From the NCBI RefSeq assembly GCF_030053895.1, contig NZ_CP125781.1, positions 1,550,001-1,614,000 of the forward strand: a stretch of 64,000 nucleotides of DNA, read 5' to 3'. Each line of letters opens with the position of its first letter. Position 1 is the first letter of the stretch. A program made the translations under genes and the position numbers. This document shows, piece after piece, positions 24,316 to 32,762 of the stretch. The notes under the pieces are model-generated. The model did not search any database and had not been told where the DNA came from. It saw nothing but the letters and a program-made list of their open reading frames with translations. This DNA comes from Trabulsiella odontotermitis. Lineage in GTDB: Bacteria > Pseudomonadota > Gammaproteobacteria > Enterobacterales > Enterobacteriaceae.

Positions 24316-24763
24316 GAATCGTTGACCTTTTAGCTATTATTGTGACTCCCTGCCGTGGAAGTCAGCACGGAATAATGTACTCCCCGCACCGGGCTTTTTG
24401 AAGGGTCAACAGACGAAGATTTTGTGAATAGTGGACAATTATTCCGCTCTGTTTTGCTGTTATGACAAACGGAAGTGGCGTTATCTTGCGTGTTTTTGCC
24501 TTGTTAGTGGCATGACATGCTTTTATATGATGGTTTTTATGGATTATGTGCTGAGCAAAAAATATGACGTCTATCAGACTCTGTGCCAGGATAGGGAAAC
24601 GAAGCCGTGAACTGAAAAAGGGAATTATTGCCTTTTTAGTTATTTTCTCTTTTTGAGGTGAAACATTGTCTGTGAAAGCAATGTTAAGTGATGTTAATGA
24701 TTAAATAATTAAACAATTAATCATCATTTATTAAATTCACAATTTGTCCGTTGGTCAGATTAT
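24316..24763. other. alaA upstream region
   Basis: About 450 bp between the alaA start and the first IS element. It becomes AT-rich after 24600. I see no gene or clear terminator. It should hold the alaA promoter and part of the original alaA-lrhA intergenic region, now separated from the lrhA side by the IS pair. Confidence 0.6.
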
Positions 24764-24767
24764 TTAG

Positions 24768-25963
24768 GGAAGGTGCGAACAAGTTCCTGATATGAGATCA
24801 TCATATTCATCCGGAGCGCATCCCAGAGGGACATCATGAGCCATCAACTCACCTTCGCCGATAGTGAATTCAGCACTAAGCGCCGTCAGACCCGAAAAGA
24901 GATTTTCCTCTCCCGCATGGAGCAGATTCTGCCATGGCAAAACATGGTGGAAGTCATCGAGCCGTTTTATCCCAAGGCGGGCAATGGCCGACGGCCCTAT
25001 CCGCTGGAGACCATGCTGCGTATTCACTGCATGCAGCATTGGTACAACCTGAGCGACGGTGCCATGGAAGATGCCCTGTACGAAATCGCCTCCATGCGCC
25101 TGTTTGCCCGATTATCCCTGGATAGCGCCCTGCCGGATCGCACCACCATCATGAATTTCCGCCACCTGCTCGAGCAGCATCAACTGGCCCGTCAATTGTT
25201 CAAGACCATCAATCGCTGGCTGGCCGAAGCAGGCGTCATGATGACCCAAGGCACTTTGGTGGATGCCACCATCATTGAGGCACCCAGCTCTACCAAGAAC
25301 AAAGAGCAGCAACGCGATCCGGAGATGCATCAGACCAAGAAAGGCAATCAGTGGCACTTTGGCATGAAGGCCCACATTGGTGTCGATGCCAAGAGTGGCC
25401 TGACCCACAGCCTAGTCACCACCGCGGCCAACGAGCATGACCTCAATCAGCTGGGTAATCTGCTTCATGGAGAGGAGCAATTTGTCTCAGCCGATGCCGG
25501 CTACCAAGGAGCGCCACAGCGCGAGGAGCTGGCCGAGGTGGATGTGGACTGGCTGATCGCCGAGCGTCCCGGCAAGGTAAAAACCTTGAAGCAGCATCCG
25601 CGCAAGAACAAAACGGCCATCAACATCGAATACATGAAAGCCAGCATCCGTGCCAGGGTGGAGCACCCGTTTCGCATCATCAAGCGGCAGTTCGGCTTCG
25701 TGAAAGCCAGATACAAAGGGCTGCTGAAAAACGATAACCAACTGGCGATGTTATTCACCCTGGCCAACCTGTTTCGGGTGGACCAAATGATACGTCAGTG
25801 GGAGAGATCTCAGTAAAAACCGGAAATAACGCCAGAAATGGTGGAAAAAATAGCCTAAATAGGCTGATTCGATGTGTTTGCGGGAAAAAAATCGGCCCAG
25901 ATCCGCGAAATTTTAATCAGCGAGTCAGCTTGGGAAGAAATGACCTGCTTATTCGCACCTTCC
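24768..25963 (+). mobile_element. IS5-family insertion sequence, copy 1 (ISKpn26-like)
   Basis: A 1,196-bp element. Ends are inverted repeats GGAAGGTGCGAAC/TAAG: left 24768-24783, right 25948-25963, differing at one of 16 positions. One transposase gene reads rightwards. The length and the near-identity of its transposase to IS5 InsH fit the IS5 group; ISKpn26 is the name I recall for the 1,196-bp variant, and that name is a recollection. It has inserted into the alaA-lrhA intergenic region. Confidence 0.93.
24836..25816 (+). CDS. IS5-family transposase, copy 1
   Basis: A 326-residue DDE transposase starting MSHQLTFADSEFS and nearly identical to IS5 InsH from memory. An N-terminal DUF772 DNA-binding region (LPWQNMVEVIEPFYPKAG; YPLETMLRIHCMQHWYNLSD) precedes the catalytic core: first D in GTLVDATIIEAPSS, second D in FVSADAGYQGAP, and E in SIRARVEHPFRIIKRQFG (IS5-type E-x-R-K context). 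No frameshift or stop, so it is presumed active. InsH is sometimes annotated with 12 extra N-terminal residues; I used the conserved ATG. Confidence 0.95.
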   Translation: MSHQLTFADSEFSTKRRQTRKEIFLSRMEQILPWQNMVEVIEPFYPKAGNGRRPYPLETMLRIHCMQHWYNLSDGAMEDALYEIASMRLFARLSLDSALPDRTTIMNFRHLLEQHQLARQLFKTINRWLAEAGVMMTQGTLVDATIIEAPSSTKNKEQQRDPEMHQTKKGNQWHFGMKAHIGVDAKSGLTHSLVTTAANEHDLNQLGNLLHGEEQFVSADAGYQGAPQREELAEVDVDWLIAERPGKVKTLKQHPRKNKTAINIEYMKASIRARVEHPFRIIKRQFGFVKARYKGLLKNDNQLAMLFTLANLFRVDQMIRQWERSQ

Positions 25964-25967
25964 TTAG

Positions 25968-27163
25968 GGAAGGTGCGAACAAGTTCCTGATATGAGATCA
26001 TCATATTCATCCGGAGCGCATCCCAGAGGGACATCATGAGCCATCAACTCACCTTCGCCGATAGTGAATTCAGCACTAAGCGCCGTCAGACCCGAAAAGA
26101 GATTTTCCTCTCCCGCATGGAGCAGATTCTGCCATGGCAAAACATGGTGGAAGTCATCGAGCCGTTTTATCCCAAGGCGGGCAATGGCCGACGGCCCTAT
26201 CCGCTGGAGACCATGCTGCGTATTCACTGCATGCAGCATTGGTACAACCTGAGCGACGGTGCCATGGAAGATGCCCTGTACGAAATCGCCTCCATGCGCC
26301 TGTTTGCCCGATTATCCCTGGATAGCGCCCTGCCGGATCGCACCACCATCATGAATTTCCGCCACCTGCTCGAGCAGCATCAACTGGCCCGTCAATTGTT
26401 CAAGACCATCAATCGCTGGCTGGCCGAAGCAGGCGTCATGATGACCCAAGGCACTTTGGTGGATGCCACCATCATTGAGGCACCCAGCTCTACCAAGAAC
26501 AAAGAGCAGCAACGCGATCCGGAGATGCATCAGACCAAGAAAGGCAATCAGTGGCACTTTGGCATGAAGGCCCACATTGGTGTCGATGCCAAGAGTGGCC
26601 TGACCCACAGCCTAGTCACCACCGCGGCCAACGAGCATGACCTCAATCAGCTGGGTAATCTGCTTCATGGAGAGGAGCAATTTGTCTCAGCCGATGCCGG
26701 CTACCAAGGAGCGCCACAGCGCGAGGAGCTGGCCGAGGTGGATGTGGACTGGCTGATCGCCGAGCGTCCCGGCAAGGTAAAAACCTTGAAGCAGCATCCG
26801 CGCAAGAACAAAACGGCCATCAACATCGAATACATGAAAGCCAGCATCCGTGCCAGGGTGGAGCACCCGTTTCGCATCATCAAGCGGCAGTTCGGCTTCG
26901 TGAAAGCCAGATACAAAGGGCTGCTGAAAAACGATAACCAACTGGCGATGTTATTCACCCTGGCCAACCTGTTTCGGGTGGACCAAATGATACGTCAGTG
27001 GGAGAGATCTCAGTAAAAACCGGAAATAACGCCAGAAATGGTGGAAAAAATAGCCTAAATAGGCTGATTCGATGTGTTTGCGGGAAAAAAATCGGCCCAG
27101 ATCCGCGAAATTTTAATCAGCGAGTCAGCTTGGGAAGAAATGACCTGCTTATTCGCACCTTCC
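25968..27163 (+). mobile_element. IS5-family insertion sequence, copy 2, direct tandem
   Basis: A second 1,196-bp element in the same orientation. I compared it line by line with copy 1 at an offset of 1,200 bp and saw no difference. Its left inverted repeat starts 4 bp after the right inverted repeat of copy 1. Identical copies mean either a very recent duplication or an assembly effect. Confidence 0.93.
26036..27016 (+). CDS. IS5-family transposase, copy 2
   Basis: A 326-residue DDE transposase with the same sequence as the copy-1 protein, including all catalytic motifs, and intact. Two adjacent intact genes in one orientation would raise transposase dosage at this locus. The left end of this element follows directly on the right end of copy 1, so readthrough from copy 1 could also reach this gene. 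Confidence 0.95.
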   Translation: MSHQLTFADSEFSTKRRQTRKEIFLSRMEQILPWQNMVEVIEPFYPKAGNGRRPYPLETMLRIHCMQHWYNLSDGAMEDALYEIASMRLFARLSLDSALPDRTTIMNFRHLLEQHQLARQLFKTINRWLAEAGVMMTQGTLVDATIIEAPSSTKNKEQQRDPEMHQTKKGNQWHFGMKAHIGVDAKSGLTHSLVTTAANEHDLNQLGNLLHGEEQFVSADAGYQGAPQREELAEVDVDWLIAERPGKVKTLKQHPRKNKTAINIEYMKASIRARVEHPFRIIKRQFGFVKARYKGLLKNDNQLAMLFTLANLFRVDQMIRQWERSQ

Positions 27164-27167
27164 TTAG

Positions 27168-27480
27168 ATTAAAGCACTTTGAAAACACTAAGAAAATTTG
27201 TGTGAGTTTCTTCTCATTAACACTTATAAATATAGTGGTTTTAGGTTAGGATACGGATGTTAATTATTCAGTCTGCTGGCATCTCGCCGCGCGTAAACTG
27301 AAAGCTAACGCGAATAACTATATGTTATTGCTGATATTTTGTTTATTTGATGCTGGAGTTTAGTTCTTTTCTTTTTATCGCATGCTACCTGGATTTTTTG
27401 CGAAACCTGCATGTTTACTAAAAGGCGAATGCAATTAAGAAGGAACTGAATAACGCCAAAAATCAAGGATAAACAAAAAT
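27168..27480. other. AT-rich part of lrhA upstream region
   Basis: About 310 bp of AT-rich sequence between the second IS element and a small open frame ahead of lrhA. No gene, strong hairpin or clear promoter motif seen. lrhA has a long upstream region in E. coli, so its promoter may lie here or have been moved away by the insertions. Confidence 0.5.
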
Positions 27481-27600
27481 ATGGCTAAGGGGTCTGTTCA
27501 TACTCGAGCAGGCAGGCGTATTCAATGCAATAACGCTCTTTCAGGCGGTCATCTGGTGAGCTTCAACGGCCAGCGACGCGATTCAAATGGAATTGCCTGA
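27481..27600 (+). CDS. possible 39-codon leader ORF upstream of lrhA
   Basis: An ATG at 27481, preceded by AAGGA about 12 bp upstream, opens a 39-codon frame starting MAKGSVHTRAGRRIQ and ending at a TGA at 27598-27600, 59 bp before lrhA. The spacing of the ribosome-binding site is long and I do not recognise the peptide, so this may be chance. It is listed because it fills much of the lrhA leader. Confidence 0.25.
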   Translation: MAKGSVHTRAGRRIQCNNALSGGHLVSFNGQRRDSNGIA

Positions 27601-27659
27601 AGATTTGAGCACAGCATTAACCGGGCAGGTCAGCACGAGCAACCTGTATGTGAAGAATC

Positions 27660-28601
27660 ATGATAACTGCAAATCGTCCGATACTGAATCTCGACCTCGA
27701 TCTGCTGAGAACGTTTGTTGCGGTCGCTGATCTGAATACTTTCGCTGCGGCAGCGTCCGCAGTAGGTCGTACCCAGTCCGCCGTCAGCCAGCAGATGCAG
27801 CGCCTGGAGCAACTTGTGGGGAAGGAGCTTTTCGCCCGACACGGGCGTAATAAGCTGCTGACGGAACATGGCATTCAGCTTCTGGGATACGCGAGGAAGA
27901 TCCTTCGCTTTAACGATGAAGCATGCACATCGTTAATGTTTAGCAACTTACAAGGCACGTTGACGATTGGCGCATCTGATGAGTCAGCCGATACGATCCT
28001 GCCGTTTTTACTTAATCGAATCAGTTCGGTATATCCCAAGCTGGCGCTTGATGTTCGCGTAAAGCGCCACGCGGAAATGGCAGATATGCTGCGTAATAAC
28101 GATGTGGATTTGGCATTGACGTCGCACTGCCTGGTGCCGTTCGACAGCCATATTCTGCGTACGTCGCCGACGTTGTGGTATTGCGCTGCTGAATATGTTA
28201 TGCAAACCGGTGAGCCCGTGCCGCTGGTGCTGCTTGACGATCCGAGTCCGTTTCGCGATCTCATCCTTGAGGCGCTGGATGCGGCGCACATTCCCTGGCG
28301 TCTGGCTTACGTGGCCTCCACGCTCGCGGCGGTGCGCGCTGCGGTGAAAGCCGGACTGGGCGTCACTGCGCGTCCGGTGGAAATGATGAGCCCTGAACTG
28401 CGCGTATTAGGTAAAACCGATGGGCTTCCTGTCTTACCGGATACCGAATATTTGCTGAGCCGTAATTTGCACAGCGCGAATGAGCTGGTGGACATCATTT
28501 TTCAGTCCATGAGCCAGCAGCATAATCCGTGGTATCGCTACGGATCGTATACTCCGGAAGGAGGAGACGATACCCGCGAGCTTGAGCCCGGTTTTGAGTA
28601 G
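27660..28601 (+). CDS. lrhA: LysR-family transcriptional regulator LrhA
   Basis: A 313-residue LysR-type regulator. The N-terminal winged HTH (about residues 10-70, LDLDLLRTFVAVADLNTFAAAASAVGRTQSAVSQQ) is typical. The co-inducer-binding domain from about 95 (LTIGASDESADTILPFLLNR) keeps the LrhA-specific segments RTSPTLWYCAAEYV and VPLVLLDDPSPFRDLI. In E. coli LrhA represses flhDC, and thus flagella and chemotaxis, and affects RpoS and fimbriae. A tandem IS pair ends 492 bp upstream of its start in the same orientation, so expression may be altered by outward transcription or loss of upstream control sites. A terminator follows. Confidence 0.94.
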   Translation: MITANRPILNLDLDLLRTFVAVADLNTFAAAASAVGRTQSAVSQQMQRLEQLVGKELFARHGRNKLLTEHGIQLLGYARKILRFNDEACTSLMFSNLQGTLTIGASDESADTILPFLLNRISSVYPKLALDVRVKRHAEMADMLRNNDVDLALTSHCLVPFDSHILRTSPTLWYCAAEYVMQTGEPVPLVLLDDPSPFRDLILEALDAAHIPWRLAYVASTLAAVRAAVKAGLGVTARPVEMMSPELRVLGKTDGLPVLPDTEYLLSRNLHSANELVDIIFQSMSQQHNPWYRYGSYTPEGGDDTRELEPGFE

Positions 28602-28645
28602 ACGTTTGGCTTAATTCTGGTAACAAATTGTAATTCCAGAACCGC

Positions 28646-28684
28646 GCCACAGTTTTGCATTTTTTGCACTGTGGCCAATTTTTT
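28646..28684 (+). terminator. lrhA: Rho-independent terminator of lrhA
   Basis: A GCCACAGT/ACTGTGGC stem with a T-rich loop, followed after four bases by a run of six T residues, 45 bp past the lrhA stop. Confidence 0.7.
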
Positions 28685-29228
28685 GCATGGCATTCCTGCC
28701 ACTTCCCCGTGTTTTGGCGTTTTGTCAATGTGTTTCAGCGAGTTAACCCCCCGCCTCCATACTTTACGTTTCTTTATTTCACCCTCACCGTTTGAGCTGC
28801 TAATGTTAAAAAAACGGTAGGATTGTTGCTGTTTTTATTAGGCAATTAACAAAACCGTGTCACAGATCAAAAAAATACTCCTCATTAGGGGGAGGAATCA
28901 GGGAGAAATCCTGTCAAAATAGGACGGTAATTCTCGTTTACACATGGGACGGACACGATTCAACAACAGTAAATTCTGATAGCGATTCTGGCTTTTTACA
29001 CAAAATCGCATTAAATGTTAATGAAATGGGTCTCGTGTAAATTAATGTGAGGATACTTTTGTTAAAGTTGACAAAAGGTTATAGAAAGGAGTAAAAAACC
29101 CCAGCGTTTAGCGGCCTGAGAATCACTGCAGGCATCTTACTTGGGTTTTTTGTTCCTCCCCATGAATCGATGTGGCGCTCATCTGCCAGCAAGAGCAGCG
29201 TTTTTGACGTCACCACTTTGGTTAAGCA
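28685..29228 (+). promoter_or_regulatory. nuo operon promoter and leader region
   Basis: A 540-bp gene-free stretch ahead of nuoA. In E. coli the nuo promoter lies far upstream of nuoA and is controlled by ArcA, FNR, NarL, IHF and Fis; the same is expected here. The clearest element is a long stem in the leader, AAAAAACCC (29093-29101) pairing with GGGTTTTTT (29143-29151), with flanking GGAG (29088-29091) and CTCC (29156-29159) extending it. This would place a terminator-like hairpin about 70 bp before nuoA. Its 3' arm ends in Ts, so attenuation is possible but unproven. Confidence 0.55.
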
Positions 29229-29675
29229 ATGCGTATGTCAACATCCACTGAAGTCATCGCTCATCACTGGGCATTCGCTATATTTCTCATCATCGCCATT
29301 GGCCTTTGTTGCTTCATGCTGATTGGTGGTTGGTATCTTGGTGGTCGCGCACGCGCGCGTAGTAAAAACACCCCCTTTGAATCGGGTATCGACTCTGTAG
29401 GTTCTGCCCGCTTACGCCTCTCCGCGAAGTTCTACCTCGTTGCCATGTTCTTCGTCATCTTCGATGTTGAAGCCCTGTATCTGTACGCATGGTCAACCTC
29501 CATCCGCGAGAGCGGCTGGGTAGGCTTTGTTGAAGCCGCCATTTTCATTTTAGTGCTGCTGGCTGGTCTGGTTTACCTCGTTCGTATTGGCGCGCTGGAC
29601 TGGACGCCTGCACGTTCACGCCGCACGCTGGTAAATCCGGAAACAGAAAGCGCCACTAACCGTCATACGCAGTAA
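29229..29675 (+). CDS. nuoA: NADH-quinone oxidoreductase subunit A
   Basis: A 148-residue membrane subunit of complex I with three transmembrane helices (AFAIFLIIAIGLCCFMLIGG; FYLVAMFFVIFDVEALYLYAW; AAIFILVLLAGLVYLV). The conserved loop SKNTPFESGIDSVGSARLRLS between helices 1 and 2 lies near the quinone entrance, and FDVEALYLYAW carries the family's acidic residues. First gene of nuoA-N, 15 bp before nuoB. The open-frame start MRMSTSTEV has an alternative ATG two codons downstream. Confidence 0.97.
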   Translation: MRMSTSTEVIAHHWAFAIFLIIAIGLCCFMLIGGWYLGGRARARSKNTPFESGIDSVGSARLRLSAKFYLVAMFFVIFDVEALYLYAWSTSIRESGWVGFVEAAIFILVLLAGLVYLVRIGALDWTPARSRRTLVNPETESATNRHTQ

Positions 29676-29690
29676 AAGCGAGGCAATAAG

Positions 29691-30365
29691 ATGGATTATA
29701 CGCTCACCCGCATAGATCCTAACGGTGAGAACGACCGTTATCCCCTGCAAAAACAGGAGATCGTAACCGACCCCCTGGAGCAAGAAGTCAACAAGAGCGT
29801 GTACATGGGGAAACTCGAACACGCGCTGCACGACATGGTTAACTGGGGCCGCAAGAACTCAATCTGGCCGTATAACTTTGGCCTGTCCTGCTGCTACGTT
29901 GAAATGGTGACGTCATTCACTGCGGTGCATGACGTTGCGCGTTTTGGCGCCGAGGTACTGCGTGCATCTCCGCGCCAGGCTGACCTGATGGTCGTCGCCG
30001 GGACCTGCTTCACCAAAATGGCCCCGGTTATTCAACGCCTGTATGACCAGATGCTGGAGCCGAAATGGGTGATTTCCATGGGCGCCTGCGCAAACTCAGG
30101 CGGTATGTACGATATCTACTCTGTTGTGCAGGGCGTTGACAAGTTTATCCCGGTTGATGTGTACATTCCTGGCTGCCCGCCACGCCCGGAAGCCTACATG
30201 CAAGCGCTGATGCTGCTGCAGGAATCCATCGGCAAAGAGCGTCGTCCGCTCTCATGGGTGGTGGGCGATCAGGGGGTTTATCGCGCAAATATGCAGTCCG
30301 AACGCGAGCGTAAACGCGGCGAACGCATTGCTGTCACGAATCTGCGCACACCCGACGAGATTTAA
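29691..30365 (+). CDS. nuoB: NADH-quinone oxidoreductase subunit B (N2 iron-sulfur cluster)
   Basis: A 224-residue peripheral-arm subunit that binds the terminal [4Fe-4S] cluster N2: the tandem cysteines in FGLSCCYVEM, the cysteine in VVAGTCFTKMAP, and PGCPPRPEAYM. N2 passes electrons to ubiquinone or menaquinone. Compared with the E. coli protein as I recall it (220 residues), it has about four extra residues in YMGKLEHALHDMVNWG near residue 45; the surrounding sequence is conserved, so this looks like a lineage difference, not an error. Confidence 0.97.
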   Translation: MDYTLTRIDPNGENDRYPLQKQEIVTDPLEQEVNKSVYMGKLEHALHDMVNWGRKNSIWPYNFGLSCCYVEMVTSFTAVHDVARFGAEVLRASPRQADLMVVAGTCFTKMAPVIQRLYDQMLEPKWVISMGACANSGGMYDIYSVVQGVDKFIPVDVYIPGCPPRPEAYMQALMLLQESIGKERRPLSWVVGDQGVYRANMQSERERKRGERIAVTNLRTPDEI

Positions 30366-30453
30366 CTTGCGCCTGCGGGCTGTGGATTTCCCCTTCGCAG
30401 ATCACAATAAATAACGCGAAGCCACGCCCGACAGTCACCACGGACCTTTTGCA

Positions 30454-32259
30454 ATGGTGAACAATATGACCGATTTAACCGCGCATGACGCCGCCAGCTG
30501 GCAAACACAGGATCACCTTGACGATCCTGTTATTGGCGAACTGCGCAACCGTTTTGGGCCGGATGCCTTTACTGTTCAGCCAACCCGCACCGGGGTACCC
30601 GTTGTTTGGGTGAAACGCGAACAGTTGCTGGAAGTGGGCGATTTCCTCAGGAAACTGCCGAAACCTTACGTCATGCTGTTTGACTTACACGGCATGGACG
30701 AACGTCTGCGTACCCACCGCGAAGGTTTACCTGCCGCGGATTTCTCCGTTTTCTATCATCTGATTTCAGTAGACCGCAACCGCGACATCATGCTCAAGGT
30801 CGCGCTGTCTGAAAACGATCTCCATCTGCCCACCTTTACCAAACTTTTCCCGAACGCCAACTGGTACGAGCGGGAAACCTGGGAGATGTTCGGCATCACC
30901 TTTGAAGGCCACCCGAATCTGCGCCGCATCATGATGCCGCTGACCTGGGAAGGGCATCCGCTGCGTAAAGATTACCCGGCGCGCGCCACTGAATTCGATC
31001 CGTTTGAGCTGACCAAAGCCAAGCAGGATCTCGAGATGGAAGCCCTGACTTTCAAACCGGAAGAGTGGGGCATGAAGCGCGGTACCGAAAACGAGGACTT
31101 CATGTTCCTCAACCTCGGCCCGAACCACCCGTCTGCGCACGGTGCGTTCCGTATCATTCTGCAGCTTGATGGCGAAGAGATTGTCGACTGCGTCCCGGAC
31201 ATCGGTTATCACCACCGTGGTGCTGAGAAGATGGGCGAACGTCAGTCCTGGCACAGCTATATTCCGTACACCGACCGTATCGAATACCTCGGCGGTTGCG
31301 TGAACGAAATGCCTTACGTGCTGGCGGTTGAAAAACTGGCGGGCATCACTGTTCCGGCTCGCGTTGACGTTATCCGCGTCATGCTTTCTGAGCTGTTCCG
31401 TATCAACAGCCACCTGCTGTATATCTCCACGTTCATTCAGGACGTCGGGGCGATGACACCCGTATTCTTCGCCTTTACCGATCGTCAGAAGATCTACGAT
31501 CTGGTCGAAGCGATCACCGGTTTCCGTATGCACCCGGCATGGTTCCGCATTGGCGGTGTCGCGCACGATCTGCCGCGTGGCTGGGATCGCCTGCTGCGTG
31601 AGTTCCTTGAATGGATGCCGAAGCGTCTGGATTCCTACGAGAAAGCGGCGCTGCGCAACACCATCCTTAAGGGCCGTTCTCAGGGCGTTGCCGCGTATAA
31701 CGCGAAAGAAGCGCTGGAGTGGGGCACTACCGGGGCTGGCCTGCGCGCGACCGGTATCGGTTTCGACGTGCGTAAATGGCGTCCATACTCAGGTTACGAA
31801 AATTTCGACTTTGAAGTTCCGGTGGGCGGCGGGGTTTCTGACTGCTATACCCGTGTGATGCTGAAAGTCGAAGAGCTGCGCCAGAGCCTGCGCATTCTGC
31901 AACAGTGCCTCGATAACATGCCGGAAGGCCCGTTCAAAGCGGATCACCCGCTAACGACGCCGCCGCCGAAAGAGCGCACGTTGCAACATATCGAAACCCT
32001 GATTACTCACTTCCTGCAGGTTTCCTGGGGCCCGGTGATGCCGGCCAACGAATCCTTCCAGATGGTTGAGGCAACCAAGGGAATTAACAGTTACTACCTG
32101 ACCAGCGACGGCAGCACCATGAGCTACCGCACCCGTATTCGTACGCCAAGTTTTGCGCACCTGCAGCAAATTCCGGCGGCGATCCGCGGCAGTCTGGTGT
32201 CTGACTTAATTGTCTATCTGGGTAGTATCGATTTTGTTATGTCAGATGTGGACCGCTAA
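30454..32259 (+). CDS. nuoC: fused NADH-quinone oxidoreductase subunit C/D
   Basis: A 601-residue natural fusion. The NuoC (30-kDa) domain spans about residues 1-195 (FSVFYHLISVDRNRDIMLKV; WYERETWEMFGITFEGHPNLRRI). The NuoD (49-kDa) domain fills the rest (LNLGPNHPSAHGAFRI; DIGYHHRGAEKM; YLTSDGSTMSYRTRIRTPSFAHLQ). The D domain forms the quinone-binding pocket with NuoB. The C/D fusion is typical of enterobacteria. Start at 30454 follows the usual MVNNMTDL N-terminus; the ATG four codons on is an alternative. There is an 88-bp gap after nuoB, the widest between subunit genes in the operon. Confidence 0.97.
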   Translation: MVNNMTDLTAHDAASWQTQDHLDDPVIGELRNRFGPDAFTVQPTRTGVPVVWVKREQLLEVGDFLRKLPKPYVMLFDLHGMDERLRTHREGLPAADFSVFYHLISVDRNRDIMLKVALSENDLHLPTFTKLFPNANWYERETWEMFGITFEGHPNLRRIMMPLTWEGHPLRKDYPARATEFDPFELTKAKQDLEMEALTFKPEEWGMKRGTENEDFMFLNLGPNHPSAHGAFRIILQLDGEEIVDCVPDIGYHHRGAEKMGERQSWHSYIPYTDRIEYLGGCVNEMPYVLAVEKLAGITVPARVDVIRVMLSELFRINSHLLYISTFIQDVGAMTPVFFAFTDRQKIYDLVEAITGFRMHPAWFRIGGVAHDLPRGWDRLLREFLEWMPKRLDSYEKAALRNTILKGRSQGVAAYNAKEALEWGTTGAGLRATGIGFDVRKWRPYSGYENFDFEVPVGGGVSDCYTRVMLKVEELRQSLRILQQCLDNMPEGPFKADHPLTTPPPKERTLQHIETLITHFLQVSWGPVMPANESFQMVEATKGINSYYLTSDGSTMSYRTRIRTPSFAHLQQIPAAIRGSLVSDLIVYLGSIDFVMSDVDR

Positions 32260-32261
32260 TT

Positions 32262-32762
32262 ATGCACGAGAATCAACAACCACAAACCGAGGCTTTTGAG
32301 CTGAGTGCGGCAGAGCGTGAGGCCATTGAGCACGAGAAGCACCACTACGAAGACCCGCGTGCGGCGTCCATTGAAGCGCTGAAAATCGTTCAGAAACAGC
32401 GTGGTTGGGTGCCAGACGGCGCTATCTACGCAATTGCTGACGTGCTGGATATTCCGGCCAGCGACGTAGAAGGCGTTGCGACGTTCTATAGCCAGATCTT
32501 CCGCCAGCCGGTCGGTCGCCACGTGATCCGCTATTGCGACAGCGTGGTGTGCCACATCACGGGCTATCAGGGCATTCAGTCTGCCATCGAACGCTACCTG
32601 AAGATAGCCCCGGGCCAGACCACCTTTGATGGCCGCTTTACCCTGCTGCCAACCTGCTGCCTGGGTAACTGCGACAAAGGGCCGACCATGATGATTGACG
32701 ACGACACGCACAGTCATCTGACGCCGGATGCCATCCCTGACCTGCTGGAGCGGTATAAATAA
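32262..32762 (+). CDS. nuoE: NADH-quinone oxidoreductase subunit E ([2Fe-2S] N1a)
   Basis: A 166-residue thioredoxin-like ferredoxin subunit. The N1a cluster ligands are visible as C-x4-C in YCDSVVCHITG and C-x3-C in LPTCCLGNCDKGP. It belongs to the NADH dehydrogenase module with NuoF and NuoG. It starts 2 bp after the nuoCD stop, and its stop overlaps the nuoF start (TAATG). Confidence 0.97.
   Translation: MHENQQPQTEAFELSAAEREAIEHEKHHYEDPRAASIEALKIVQKQRGWVPDGAIYAIADVLDIPASDVEGVATFYSQIFRQPVGRHVIRYCDSVVCHITGYQGIQSAIERYLKIAPGQTTFDGRFTLLPTCCLGNCDKGPTMMIDDDTHSHLTPDAIPDLLERYK

Larger units (their letters stand above)
24764..27167. repeat. TTAG target-site copies bracketing and joining the two IS elements
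   Basis: TTAG occurs at 24764-24767, 25964-25967 and 27164-27167: immediately before copy 1, between the copies and immediately after copy 2. IS5-family elements duplicate a 4-bp YTAR target, which TTAG fits. The middle copy serves both elements at once, so the array is TTAG-IS-TTAG-IS-TTAG with an exact period of 1,200 bp. Confidence 0.92.

Noticed and set aside
24764..25039. Minus-strand frames within both IS elements.
   Set aside because: They repeat identically in both copies because the IS copies are identical, and they lie antisense to the transposase; no independent gene is supported.
29691..29860. The few extra residues in NuoB considered as an insertion mutation.
   Set aside because: The frame and all cluster cysteines are intact and the segment is in a variable loop, so a lineage difference is more likely. 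The comparison is from memory.
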